A DNA stretch of 64,000 nucleotides from Acidaminococcus sp. GTDB taxonomy: Bacteria > Bacillota > Negativicutes > Acidaminococcales > Acidaminococcaceae. Positions 8,023 to 16,224 of this stretch are shown here, piece by piece; the stretch's first letter is position 1; each line of letters begins with the position of its first letter. Under the pieces are notes generated by a model that saw only the letters and a list, made by a program, of their open reading frames with translations, did no database searches and was not told the DNA's origin. Made by a program: the position numbers and the translations under genes. The stretch spans positions 1,942,946 through 2,006,945 of the forward strand of contig JAKVOM010000001.1 in assembly GCA_022482815.1 (NCBI GenBank), read 5' to 3'.

Positions 8023-8850
8023 ATGAAAGAACCAAAGAAAATACTATTGATTAATGACCTGGCAGGTTACGGGAAAGTTGCATTATCTGCGATGATTCCG
8101 ATTCTATCTCATATGAAATTTCAGGTTTACAATCTGCCCACTGCAGTCGTATCCAATACACTGGATTATGGGGAATTTGAGATTCTGGATACGACAGAAT
8201 ATATGACAAAGACCATCCAGGTATGGGAACATCTGGGATTTCATTTTGATATGATCTGCACCGGTTTCATCACTTCTGCTGAGCAAGTGGAGGTTGTTCT
8301 GCAGTACTGCCGGAAACAGAAACAATATGGCACCCGCATTGTTGTGGATCCTATCATGGGGGACGACGGAAAGCTGTACAATGGCATTCCTGAATCCATT
8401 GTCAAGTGCATGCAGAAACTCTGCGCGGTAGCAGACATCTGCGTACCTAACCTGACAGAGGCTGCTTTTCTTTCTGGTACCATCAGAGAACAGAAAGTGT
8501 ATACGAAACAGAAGATTGCGGACATTATTTCCATACTGACAGCTCTTGGCTGTAAGTCCAGTATCATCACCAGTGCGGTCTGTGACGGAAAACATTACAC
8601 CGTTCTGAAGGAAGAGGGAATGGATGAAATTATATATCTGCCGTATGAGGAAATTCCGGTCCGCTTTCCCGGGACAGGCGATATTTTTACAGCCATAACT
8701 GCCGGAGAATATCTGATGGGAAATACCTTGAAGGATGCAGTAAGTGCTGCGATGAATTCTATTCAGCAGTTGATTATAAAGAATATCGACAACGCTGATA
8801 AATATAAGGGAATTCCGATTGAAAGTTATCTAGCTGATCTGTCCTTATAA
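8023..8850 (+). CDS. Pyridoxal/pyridoxamine kinase (ribokinase-like)
   Basis: 275 residues. The start of the fold (KKILLINDLAGYGKVALSAM), VVDPIMGDDGKLY at ~111-123, VPNLTEAAFL at ~146 and the catalytic anion hole GTGDIF at ~223 place it with PdxY/PdxK-type kinases that phosphorylate vitamin B6 vitamers to form PLP salvage products. The ATG at 8023 follows GGAAGGAAGCGGG; the overlapping ATG at 8019 runs into a stop at once. It may be a separate transcript from the sirtuin operon, since a 244-base gap with a tandem repeat intervenes, although the direction is the same. Confidence 0.88.
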   Translation: MKEPKKILLINDLAGYGKVALSAMIPILSHMKFQVYNLPTAVVSNTLDYGEFEILDTTEYMTKTIQVWEHLGFHFDMICTGFITSAEQVEVVLQYCRKQKQYGTRIVVDPIMGDDGKLYNGIPESIVKCMQKLCAVADICVPNLTEAAFLSGTIREQKVYTKQKIADIISILTALGCKSSIITSAVCDGKHYTVLKEEGMDEIIYLPYEEIPVRFPGTGDIFTAITAGEYLMGNTLKDAVSAAMNSIQQLIIKNIDNADKYKGIPIESYLADLSL

Positions 8851-8934
8851 CTTTCCGCTCAATATTCGAATCCTGCTCATGCAGAGCACTTACAGCCAAT
8901 GAACCTTGATAAGTAAGTCAGTAAATACGGATTC

Positions 8935-8974
8935 TAGGCGCCGCAGGCCCATTCTGCCCCTACGGGGGCGCCTA
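8935..8974. other. GC-rich hairpin without a T run
   Basis: TAGGCGCC (8935-8942) pairs with GGCGCCTA (8967-8974), with an inner GCAG/CTGC stem. No T run follows on either strand, so it is not a classical terminator. It lies in the 271-base gap between the B6 kinase and the DMT gene. Confidence 0.45.
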
Positions 8975-9030
8975 ATCAATTCCAACTGTGAGAGGTATAC
9001 TCCCGAAGAAAACGTGAAAAACCTTAACAT

Positions 9031-9060
9031 TTGACAAAGAACCTTTTCATATGCTAAAAA
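9031..9060 (+). promoter_or_regulatory. Probable promoter of the DMT gene
   Basis: TTGACA (9031-9036) with an extended -10-like TGCTAAAAA (9053-9060), spacing about 18. It precedes the gene at 9122. Confidence 0.45.
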
Positions 9061-9121
9061 ATTTATACGGGTGGGCACCTACCGACAGTCAGGCCATACA
9101 TTATTTTAGGAGGAATAGGTT

Positions 9122-9550
9122 ATGTTCAATTATGTCTGGCCAATTGCCATGGTTGTCGTTTCAAATATCATTTATCAGATCTGTGCAAAGTCTGTGCCAG
9201 GGAAAATGCATCCGCTTGCTTCACTTTCCGTGACGTATGCAGTCGGTACCCTCGCAAGTATTGCCCTGTATATGGCGTTGAATCACGGTGGCAGTCTTGT
9301 TAAAGAGTACAGCAAATTAAATTGGGCTCCATTTACCATGGGCATCGTGATTGTTGGATTGGAAACAGGATTCATATACGCCTACAAGGCAGGATGGCAG
9401 GTTAGTACCGCCTCCATTGTACAGAACAGTTTTCTCTCGGTAGCATTAATTTTTGTTGGCTATATACTTTATCATGAGCCGCTCATTTGGAATAAACTGC
9501 TAGGGGTGGGCATATGTCTTGTAGGGCTTTTTATCATTAATTTCAAATAA
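9122..9550 (+). CDS. Small DMT-superfamily (EamA-like) membrane protein
   Basis: 142 residues with about five hydrophobic segments (roughly 3-22, 35-52, 70-88, 100-116, 122-140). The ending resembles the last repeat of EamA/DMT transporters (YHEPLIWNKLLGVGICLVGLFII). At about half the length of a ten-helix EamA protein it should work as a dimer, as EmrE-type and five-helix EamA proteins do. Substrate unknown. TAGGAGGAATAGG gives a strong ribosome site. Monocistronic: promoter upstream, palindromic terminator downstream. Confidence 0.8.
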   Translation: MFNYVWPIAMVVVSNIIYQICAKSVPGKMHPLASLSVTYAVGTLASIALYMALNHGGSLVKEYSKLNWAPFTMGIVIVGLETGFIYAYKAGWQVSTASIVQNSFLSVALIFVGYILYHEPLIWNKLLGVGICLVGLFIINFK

Positions 9551-9708
9551 CACAAATTCCAGCTTGCAGGGCATAATGAACAAGTGTGAATATCGGGGAG
9601 CACTGGCGCTTCAAAGACCTTGGGGAAGACCCCGGAAAAGTGCTCTGCCATAAAAGAGAATACAGAAGTGTGGAAGACGTTTGTTTACCACCAGGAATAA
9701 AGAAAGGA

Positions 9709-9750
9709 CTTGAGAAAAAATGGAATTCCATTTTTTCTCAAGCCTTTTTA
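9709..9750. terminator. Bidirectional terminator between convergent genes
   Basis: A near-perfect palindrome: CTTGAGAAAAAATGG (9709-9723), loop AATT, CCATTTTTTCTCAAG (9728-9742), then CCTTTTTAG. It can end both the DMT gene (+) and the transporter gene on the minus strand. Confidence 0.85.
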
Positions 9751-9837
9751 GTGTTTCCTAGAGGAACATTATTTCACAGTTTTTTTCGATATCATTGGTC
9801 GCTGACCATAAGTCACCTTTGCTCCGCACAATGAAAA

Positions 9838-11106
9838 TTAAAGTCCCCAGACCAGCCAATTGCTGATATACCCGACCAGCACTGCCGTCAGCGTGAACGG
9901 CACGCCGATGCGCAGGAAGTCTATCGCTGAAACGGTAAAGCCGTGCCTGTACAGAATGCCGATGGCGGCAATGTTGGAAGAAGCTCCGATCGGCGTCAGA
10001 TTGCCGCCGAGCGTTGCCCCAATCAAGAGGCCGTAATAGAGCGCGTACGGCTCAATGCCCATGCTCGATGCGATGCCCTGCACGACCGGCAGCATCGTCG
10101 CCACATACGGGATGTTGTCGACAAATGCCGAAATAACGACGGAAACAACGACTATCAGCGTATACATCATGAACGGCGAATGGCCCCCGATTGTAACAAA
10201 GACCGAAGCAATTGCATCGATGACACCGGCCTCTGTAATGCCGCTGATAACGACGAACAGACCGGTAAGAAGCAGCAGCGTCTTATAGTCCACTGTCTTA
10301 AGAACTGCTTTGAGACTGAAGCCGGAGCCGCTCCGAATCTTTTCATAAATCAGGCCGAAAGCCGCAAACGCCATGCAGATCAGCCCATTGGTCACTTCCG
10401 GTTTGTTTTCAAACTGCGAAGCAATGATCAGGGAGGCTAACATGCCGATAAGGATTCCGCTCGGTACATAGTCCTCGATTTCAGTCCTGACTTCCGTCTT
10501 TATTGGCTCCTTATGGCGCCGAAACAGCCACATGAGTACCGGCAGCGTTGCCAGCGCCCCGAGTTCTACCGACAGAAAGATACCGGGACGGCCATGGAAC
10601 CAGAAAAAGTCATTGAACGACATGTTGGCGTAGCCGCCCAGCATGATGGATGTCGTATCGCCGACAAGTGTTGCCGCTCCCTGGAGGTTGGAGGAAACAG
10701 CAATACTGATGATAATCGGCACCGGATTGATTTTGAGTTGTTTAGCTACGGCAAGACCGATAGGCGCCACCATCAGAACAGTCGCTACATTGTCAACGAA
10801 AGCAGAAATCAGACCTGCGAAGACCGACAGAGAAACAACGGCCCATTGGACGTTGGGTACTTTTTTCAGCAGCATCTCAGCCAGGTACGCCGGCATCCTG
10901 CTTTCAGTCAGTAGTTCTACAATGATCATCGTGCCTGTCAGCATTAAAATAACGTTCCAGTCGACCGCTCCGAAAACCTGGCTGACCGGCAGGATACCGC
11001 TCACAACGAAAATGGCCGCAAAAATGAGTGCGGTAATCCAGCGGTATCTCGGTAATGCCAATAAGATGACATACATGACAATGAACAGGGTTAATGCAAG
11101 AATCAT
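9838..11106 (-). CDS. Ion-transporter superfamily permease (ArsB/NhaD/SLC13-like), candidate Mn2+-linked transporter
   Basis: 422 residues, about ten to twelve membrane segments in two similar halves. Each half contains a hairpin motif of this superfamily (AFVDNVATVLMVAPIGLA near 111-128 and AFVDNIPYVATMLPVV near 330-345), as in ArsB, NhaD and SLC13 carriers. The ligand cannot be read from the sequence. The important clue is the leader: an Mn2+-type yybP-ykoY riboswitch plus terminator sits immediately upstream (11139-11324), which points to export of Mn2+ or a related metal. GGGAGG precedes the ATG. Confidence 0.85.
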   Translation of the reverse strand: MILALTLFIVMYVILLALPRYRWITALIFAAIFVVSGILPVSQVFGAVDWNVILMLTGTMIIVELLTESRMPAYLAEMLLKKVPNVQWAVVSLSVFAGLISAFVDNVATVLMVAPIGLAVAKQLKINPVPIIISIAVSSNLQGAATLVGDTTSIMLGGYANMSFNDFFWFHGRPGIFLSVELGALATLPVLMWLFRRHKEPIKTEVRTEIEDYVPSGILIGMLASLIIASQFENKPEVTNGLICMAFAAFGLIYEKIRSGSGFSLKAVLKTVDYKTLLLLTGLFVVISGITEAGVIDAIASVFVTIGGHSPFMMYTLIVVVSVVISAFVDNIPYVATMLPVVQGIASSMGIEPYALYYGLLIGATLGGNLTPIGASSNIAAIGILYRHGFTVSAIDFLRIGVPFTLTAVLVGYISNWLVWGL

Positions 11107-11138
11107 TTGTTATTACCTCCCTTGTCGAAATAGCCGAC

Positions 11139-11166
11139 AAAAAAAGCGCTGCGGCAGCCGCAGCGC
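11139..11166 (-). terminator. Riboswitch-controlled terminator (expression platform)
   Basis: Read on the minus strand, GCGCTGCG-loop-CGCAGCGC is followed by seven T. It stands between the aptamer (11234-11324) and the ribosome site of the transporter gene. ATAGCCGA just before it and TCGGCTAT just after it (minus strand sense) are complementary and could form a competing pairing around the terminator. Confidence 0.85.
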
Positions 11167-11233
11167 ATGAAATCGAACCATTGAAAGAGGAGATTGACAT
11201 GCACAGCGGGTGTCACTATGAACATCGGCTATA

Positions 11234-11324
11234 CATGAGTCTTGCAATTTAATACAAGCCAGACCGGAATCAGTCGGGTATGTTGACTTGTACCTCTGTG
11301 CATTGAGCATGCTACTCCCTCATG
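11234..11324 (-). ncRNA. yybP-ykoY (Mn2+) riboswitch aptamer
   Basis: On the minus strand a P1 stem CATGAG/CTCATG (11319-11324 with 11234-11239) is followed directly by GGAGTAGC and preceded on its 3' side by GCAAGA. These are the two conserved loops that contact Mn2+ in yybP-ykoY RNAs, in exactly the expected positions next to P1. An internal helix TACAAG/CTTGTA closes the second arm, again as in the family. With the downstream terminator it should switch transcription of the transporter gene on when Mn2+ is bound. The match is from memory of the family consensus; a covariance search was not possible. Confidence 0.85.
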
Positions 11325-11439
11325 AATTTTAAATATTGTATAATAATAACAGAATATAGTCAACCCTGAATTGCAAAAACACTATAATGTAAACCTCCTA
11401 CGTTGATTATTAAAAGTTACCGTAAACTCTTTGAGACAA

Positions 11440-11640
11440 AAAATTAAAGCACCGGCCCTCAGCCCTCTTGTTCGTGCTAATTAAGCCAAACCGTCAGGTT
11501 TGGAATTCTTCTGCCACCTCCGTCCTTTAGGAAGGAGGGCGGACCACGAAGTGGGGAAGGAAAGTAAGTTAAGGGGGGACCGCTTGCGGTGGGTGGTCAG
11601 TCGGATAGCAGGGATTGGTTCGATAGAAATGCTGTTAAAT
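11440..11640 (+). repeat. Family B dispersed repeat in a 480-base gap
   Basis: The stretch AAAGCACCGGCCCT ... GGGGGGACCGCTTGCGGTGG ... ATTGGTTCGATA is shared with 58363-58460, where the same words occur in the same order. A further hairpin GTCCTTTAGGAAGGAGGGCGGAC lies inside. There is no gene between 11325 and 11804. Confidence 0.6.
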
Positions 11641-11728
11641 TCAAACCAAACTTCTCATTGGAGCACAGGCTCTCAATGCGGTCTTTTTTATAGTAGTGTA
11701 TCCGGCAGAAATATCACCAAAAACATAC

Positions 11729-11772
11729 TTGACAGGTAGTAACTACCGGAAGCTAGACTCTAATTATATAAT
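11729..11772 (+). promoter_or_regulatory. Promoter region and candidate operator of the EFR1 gene
   Basis: TTGACA (11729-11734) is followed at once by a perfect inverted repeat GGTAGT-A-ACTACC (11735-11747). Possible -10 boxes are TAGACT (11754-11759) or TATAAT (11767-11772). The inverted repeat lies in the spacer, where a repressor would block polymerase. Confidence 0.4.
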
Positions 11773-11804
11773 TGAGTGAGTCAGTTAAAAAGGAGCTGAA
11801 CGAA

Positions 11805-12569
11805 ATGATTTTTTATTTTACCGGAACCGGAAACAGCCTCTATATTGCGAGACAGATTGAAAAAAATCCCATAAGCATTCCACAAGTGATTCATGGAGAG
11901 CAGCATACGTTTTCTGATGAACGTATCGGCATCGTGGCACCGATTTATGGACATGAGATGCCTCAAATGGTAAAAGAATTTATCAAAAATACTGATTTTC
12001 AGACAGATTACTTCTACCTGATTCTGACCTATGGATGTCGTCATGGCGGTGCTTCCGAGCTGGCACTCAATTATTGCCGGAGCTGCGGCAAAGAGCCCGA
12101 CTACATTCAGGTCATTCTGATGGCTGATAACTGGGCGCCGAACTTTGATATGGACTATGAATCAAAGAAGGATACACAGGTAGAGGCACATCTTGCAGAA
12201 ATCCTGAAAGATATTCGCGAAAAGAAGCATGCGATTTCTCCTGTTACCGATAAAGACCGTGCTGCCCATCAGGAATTTCTGGCCCATATCAAGGCAGCTC
12301 CGAAAGATCTTTGGCAGCATCTGATTCTGATTAAGGACAATTGCATAGGGTGCGGGATTTGTGAGAAAGTATGCCCGACCAAATCCATTGCTGTGTCAAA
12401 TGGCAGAGCCGTGTTCACGCCGGGTCATTGTCAAACCTGTTTTGCCTGCGTCCATGCCTGCCCGCAGAAGGCAATCGGATTTACGATTCCGGAGGTCAAT
12501 CCGGAGGCAAGATATCGGAATCCGGCCGTAACTCTGCAGGATATTATTCAATCGAATCAGCAGAAGTGA
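11805..12569 (+). CDS. EFR1-family flavodoxin/ferredoxin protein
   Basis: 254 residues. The flavodoxin-like N-terminus has the phosphate loop FTGTGNSLYIARQI, and the C-terminus carries two 4Fe-4S motifs (CIGCGICEKVCPTKS and CQTCFACVHACPQKA). EFRO1/EFR1 proteins of this layout are common in anaerobes and are presumed to shuttle electrons between flavin and Fe-S clusters in the cytoplasm. I choose the ATG at 11805 because AAGGAG lies eight bases upstream; the TTG at 11772 would add 11 residues before the flavodoxin strand and has no ribosome site. Single-gene transcript ending at the shared terminator. Confidence 0.88.
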   Translation: MIFYFTGTGNSLYIARQIEKNPISIPQVIHGEQHTFSDERIGIVAPIYGHEMPQMVKEFIKNTDFQTDYFYLILTYGCRHGGASELALNYCRSCGKEPDYIQVILMADNWAPNFDMDYESKKDTQVEAHLAEILKDIREKKHAISPVTDKDRAAHQEFLAHIKAAPKDLWQHLILIKDNCIGCGICEKVCPTKSIAVSNGRAVFTPGHCQTCFACVHACPQKAIGFTIPEVNPEARYRNPAVTLQDIIQSNQQK

Positions 12570-12608
12570 TGAGAAGCGATACAACAGAGACATGTAACTA
12601 GCGAAAAC

Positions 12609-12655
12609 AAGGGCTGTGAAGAAATGATGCAGCATTTCTTCACAGCCCTTGTTTT
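12609..12655. terminator. Bidirectional GGGCTGTGAAG-type terminator
   Basis: GGGCTGTGAAGAAATG pairs with CATTTCTTCACAGCCC, flanked by A and T runs, between the convergent EFR1 and LysR genes. Near-identical hairpin arms recur at 23831, 40869, 47513 and 62721. Confidence 0.85.
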
Positions 12656-13538
12656 ATTTTTTTGCTATAAACTCAATCGCTTTTGCAGCGGCGAGCCCCT
12701 TGGCGCGTTTAGGATGATAGACAAGATGCGTTTCGCGCATGATGGGCGGAACGTGTAATGGGACTTTTACAATTTTTCCTGCGTCGATATATTCCTGTGC
12801 CGCCGATGCGGGGAAGAACCCGAATCCAAAATTATGTTCCACCAGGGAAAGCACTTGGTCGGCAGTTTCCGTTTCGATATTCGGTCTGTATTTTATTCCG
12901 TGCCGCATGAAATAATGGAGATAGAATTCATAACTGCTGCTGTTTCTCGGGAGTGAAATGAGGGGAGCACCGGCTAGATCTTCAACGGAATGGATATTCT
13001 TTATGGCTTCTTTTTGTTCCGGGCTGGCAATGAGAAATTCCTCGAAACGGTAGATAGTTTCATCGTGATATTCTTTCCCGATTTTAAAAGGTGCAGAAAT
13101 CACCGCGATTTCTACTTCTCCGTTTTCCAGTGCTTGGATGGTATCCGGCGTTTGACTGTTCCGTATTTTGAGGTGAACACCGGGATATTTCTTGTGAAAT
13201 TTTATAATCCGTTCAAGCAGAAATAGCCGAAGGGCTGTCTCACTGGCACCTATGGAGACAAATCCTGTTTTGAGGCCCTGCATTTTCGTAATGACTTCTT
13301 CACCCAGATCGAGCTGCTCGCAGGCGATGGCAACGTGCTTGAATAAAGCTTTCGCTTCCGGTGTCAGCGTGACGCCGCGGTTGGAACGGATGAAGAGTTT
13401 GCACCCCAGTTCAGTTTCAAGCCTGGTAATACTTCTTGTAATATTAGGCTGGTTGCTGTGCAGTGCTTCTGCCGCTTTGGAAAAGCTCTTAAACAGCGCA
13501 ACATAATAAAATATCCTGTAGTAATCGTATGTAATCAT
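12654..13538 (-). CDS. mleR: LysR-family regulator (MleR-like)
   Basis: 294 residues. The N-terminal helix-turn-helix is typical (YRIFYYVALFKSFSKAAEAL, then NQPNITRSITRLETELGCKLF), followed by a periplasmic-binding-like effector domain from about residue 90. It is divergently transcribed from the malolactic enzyme gene with inverted repeats in between, the classic arrangement of MleR, which activates malolactic genes with malate. The ATG at 13538 has AGGAGG upstream; a longer frame to 13598 adds 20 residues without a ribosome site. The symbol rests on position and family, not on an alignment. Confidence 0.82.
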   Translation of the reverse strand: MITYDYYRIFYYVALFKSFSKAAEALHSNQPNITRSITRLETELGCKLFIRSNRGVTLTPEAKALFKHVAIACEQLDLGEEVITKMQGLKTGFVSIGASETALRLFLLERIIKFHKKYPGVHLKIRNSQTPDTIQALENGEVEIAVISAPFKIGKEYHDETIYRFEEFLIASPEQKEAIKNIHSVEDLAGAPLISLPRNSSSYEFYLHYFMRHGIKYRPNIETETADQVLSLVEHNFGFGFFPASAAQEYIDAGKIVKVPLHVPPIMRETHLVYHPKRAKGLAAAKAIEFIAKK

Positions 13539-13634
13539 GTCTGATCCTCCTGAAATTGCTATGCCTCTTACCGTTCTGACAAATCTCTTTTGCTTCAATA
13601 TATCATAGTTTGCAGGGCTGGTGATATGTCAATT

Positions 13635-13691
13635 TGATATATGAACTATATCAGATTGATTCTTTAGAAAAAATCAATTTTCTTATATAAT
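13635..13691 (+). promoter_or_regulatory. Malolactic promoter and LysR-type operator
   Basis: A perfect inverted repeat TGATATA-TGAAC-TATATCA (13635-13653) contains a T-N11-A LysR-type core. A second inverted repeat ATTGATT-N10-AATCAAT (13655-13678) follows. TTTAGA (13663-13668) and TATAAT (13686-13691), spaced 17, form the promoter of the + strand genes, so an activator bound at the first repeat would sit just upstream of -35. Confidence 0.65.
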
Positions 13692-13775
13692 TAAATTATA
13701 AGATAATTTATGATTATGTTAAGAATTATTTCAGTTCCAGACCGTCGGAACTACTGCATATGGAAAGGGGAATGC

Positions 13776-15407
13776 ATGATGAAAAAGGGATACGATTTAT
13801 TGAATGACCCGTTCCTCAACAAGGGAACTGCATTTACTGAAGCCGAACGGGAACAGTACAGCCTTGTCGGGATTCTTCCGCCAACTGTCCAAAGTCTGGA
13901 AAATCAGGCAAAACAAGCTTATGAAAATATTGAAAATAAGCCTAACGTCACGGAAAAGCGGCATTATCTGATGAATATTTTCAGCCGTAACCGTACTTTG
14001 TTTTTCTATGTCTTTAAGCAGCACATTGCTGAATTCATGCCGATTGTCTACGACCCGGGTATTGCTGAAAGTATTCGTGAATACAGTGAGTTCTTTATAA
14101 CCCCTCAGAATGCCGCCTATCTTTCTATTGATCATCCGGAAAGGATGGAGGAGTCTATCCGCAATGCCTCTGAAGGCCGCGACATCGATCTCATTGTCGT
14201 GACGGACGCAGAAGCCATCCTCGGCATCGGTGACTGGGGAACGAACGGCGTCAGTATTTCTGTCGGCAAGCTAATGGTCTATACAGCAGCTGCCGGTCTT
14301 GACCCCGCACGGGTCCTCCCGGTTGTGCTTGATGCGGGAACAAATCGTGAAAGTTTGCTGAAGAATCCGCTATATCTGGGCCTTCATCAGAAACGGATCA
14401 TTGATGGACGGTATGATGCGTTTGTCGACCAGTTTGTGAAGCTTGTCGAAGGCATGTTTCCGCGTCTTTATCTGCACTTTGAAGACTTTGGCAGAGAGCA
14501 TGCGGCAAAGATTTTGGACCGCTACGTCAATACGTATCCTGTCTTTAATGACGACATTGAAGGTACCGGTATCATCTCGCTGGCCGGTATTCTGGGCGGC
14601 CTCAACATCTCTGGTGAAAAGCTGACCGACCAGGTTTATATGTGCTTTGGTGCCGGTACGGCAGGCTGCGGCATAGCAAAACGGATTTACCAGGAAATGC
14701 TGGATCAGGGTCTTTCGGAAGATGAGGCTCGTAAGCGGTTCTACCTTGTAGACCGTCAGGGTCTGCTCTTTGATGATATGGACGATTTGACACCGGAACA
14801 GAAACCTTTTGCCAGAAAGCGTTCCGAATTTGCTAACGCTTCTGAATTGACAAACCTGACCGCCGCTGTGAAAGCTGTTCATCCGACTATCCTTGTAGGT
14901 ACGTCCACCAAGTCTGGTGCCTTTACCGAAGAAATTGTGAAGGAAATGGCTTCGTATGCAAAGAGACCGATTATTTTCCCTCTCAGCAATCCTACTGAAC
15001 TTGCTGAAGCAACAGCGGAAGACCTGATTCGCTGGACCGATGGCTGCGCTCTGGTGGCAACCGGCATTCCTTCTGCACCTGTCATTTATAACGGAGTGAC
15101 CTATGATATAGGGCAAGCCAACAACGCCCTTATTTATCCGGGTCTCGGCCTCGGTGTCATTGCTTCCGGTGCCAAGCTCCTCACAGACCGTATGATTTCG
15201 GTAGCAGCTCACTCCATTGGCGGTATCGTCGATCCGACAAAACCAGGAGCTTCTGTACTGCCGCCGGTCACCAAGCTGGATCAGTTCTCAGAAACTGTGG
15301 CCTGCGCCGTTGCTGCAGAAGCAAAGAAGGAAGGACTGAACCGCAATGAAGTAGCAGATCCGGGCGCCTGCGTTAAGGCATACAAGTGGGAACCTCGGTA
15401 TAAATAG
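13776..15407 (+). CDS. mleA: Malolactic enzyme (malic enzyme family, NAD-dependent)
   Basis: 543 residues. The sequence closely follows lactic-acid-bacterial malolactic enzyme as I remember it: [18 protein letters not shown] at the N-terminus, [46 protein letters not shown] for the metal site and [14 protein letters not shown] for the NAD fold. It converts L-malate to lactate plus CO2 (or pyruvate plus CO2 in malic enzymes; sequence alone does not separate the two). Two adjacent ATGs (13776, 13779) follow GGAAAGGGG. Context with an AEC malate carrier and a LysR regulator supports the malolactic role and a proton-motive or pH-homeostasis function. Confidence 0.88.
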   Translation: MMKKGYDLLNDPFLNKGTAFTEAEREQYSLVGILPPTVQSLENQAKQAYENIENKPNVTEKRHYLMNIFSRNRTLFFYVFKQHIAEFMPIVYDPGIAESIREYSEFFITPQNAAYLSIDHPERMEESIRNASEGRDIDLIVVTDAEAILGIGDWGTNGVSISVGKLMVYTAAAGLDPARVLPVVLDAGTNRESLLKNPLYLGLHQKRIIDGRYDAFVDQFVKLVEGMFPRLYLHFEDFGREHAAKILDRYVNTYPVFNDDIEGTGIISLAGILGGLNISGEKLTDQVYMCFGAGTAGCGIAKRIYQEMLDQGLSEDEARKRFYLVDRQGLLFDDMDDLTPEQKPFARKRSEFANASELTNLTAAVKAVHPTILVGTSTKSGAFTEEIVKEMASYAKRPIIFPLSNPTELAEATAEDLIRWTDGCALVATGIPSAPVIYNGVTYDIGQANNALIYPGLGLGVIASGAKLLTDRMISVAAHSIGGIVDPTKPGASVLPPVTKLDQFSETVACAVAAEAKKEGLNRNEVADPGACVKAYKWEPRYK

Positions 15408-15496
15408 AATACATAGATTATAAGATGATTGGTGCTTTGTAAGTACTAGTGACAAAGTTTTATGAAAGTAGATATTTGAGTAAGGAGGGTAACATT

Positions 15497-16204
15497 ATGA
15501 GTTTAGGATGCAAGATCGTAAAGAATTTTAAACGCCCGGATAAATCATTGCTCAGCCGCTTCAGCAATCTTGCCGTATCGGATCTGGACGATACGATGTC
15601 GAAACTTGCTGCTGTCGATCACAGCATACGCGCCTTGAATAAGTACTCGGGCTCTATGGTGGGAACTGCATTTACAATTAAACTGCCTCATGGAGATAAT
15701 CTCATGTTCCGCGCTGCCATTCAGTACGTGCAGCCAGGGGATGTCGTTGTCATTGATGCCGGTGGCTTCGATGATAGGGCGGTAGCCGGCGAAGTTACAG
15801 CAAAATACTGCCGCGCAAGGGGCGCAAAAGGGCTGATTATCGACGGTGCCACAAGAGATTCGGCCGTCCTCTCGCAGATGGAAGATTTTTATGTATTTGT
15901 CAGGGCAATCAGCCCGAACGGACCTTACTTCAACGGACCGGGAGAAGTGAATGTGCCAATCGTATGCGGCGGACAGTTGGTCTGTCCCGGAGATATCGTC
16001 GTTGCGGATGCAGATGGTGTTATCTTCATTAACCCTGAACACGCCGAAGAAGTATTGGCACAGTCTTCAAAGATTACACAGCGCGACCAGACAAACCTTA
16101 AACAACTGGAAGAAACCGGAACCTGTGACCAGTCGTGGGTAGAAAAGAAGTTGTCTTCTCTCGGATGTGAATTTGAAGATATGGCTGACTATTTCCACCG
16201 TTAG
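15497..16204 (+). CDS. RraA-like protein (possible oxaloacetate decarboxylase/HMG aldolase fold)
   Basis: 235 residues. Family motifs include VQPGDVVVIDAGG, GEVTAKYCRARGAKGLIIDGATRDS and PGDIVVADADGVIFI, as in RraA, HMG/CHA aldolases and related oxaloacetate decarboxylases; GATRD contains the Arg-Asp that binds substrate and metal. Within a malate locus, decarboxylation of oxaloacetate is the most sensible role. I take the ATG at 15497, preceded by TAAGGAGGG, and reject a 16-residue longer frame. Known lactic-acid mle operons do not usually carry this gene. Confidence 0.83.
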   Translation: MSLGCKIVKNFKRPDKSLLSRFSNLAVSDLDDTMSKLAAVDHSIRALNKYSGSMVGTAFTIKLPHGDNLMFRAAIQYVQPGDVVVIDAGGFDDRAVAGEVTAKYCRARGAKGLIIDGATRDSAVLSQMEDFYVFVRAISPNGPYFNGPGEVNVPIVCGGQLVCPGDIVVADADGVIFINPEHAEEVLAQSSKITQRDQTNLKQLEETGTCDQSWVEKKLSSLGCEFEDMADYFHR

Positions 16205-16224
16205 CCTGACCGGAGGGACGTCCT

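Noticed and set aside
8935-8974. Attachment site or transposon end
   Set aside because: Only a GC-rich hairpin; no integrase, direct repeat or target duplication could be found around it.
9586-9834. 82-codon frame after the DMT gene
   Set aside because: It crosses the palindromic terminator, has no ribosome site and no recognisable pattern.
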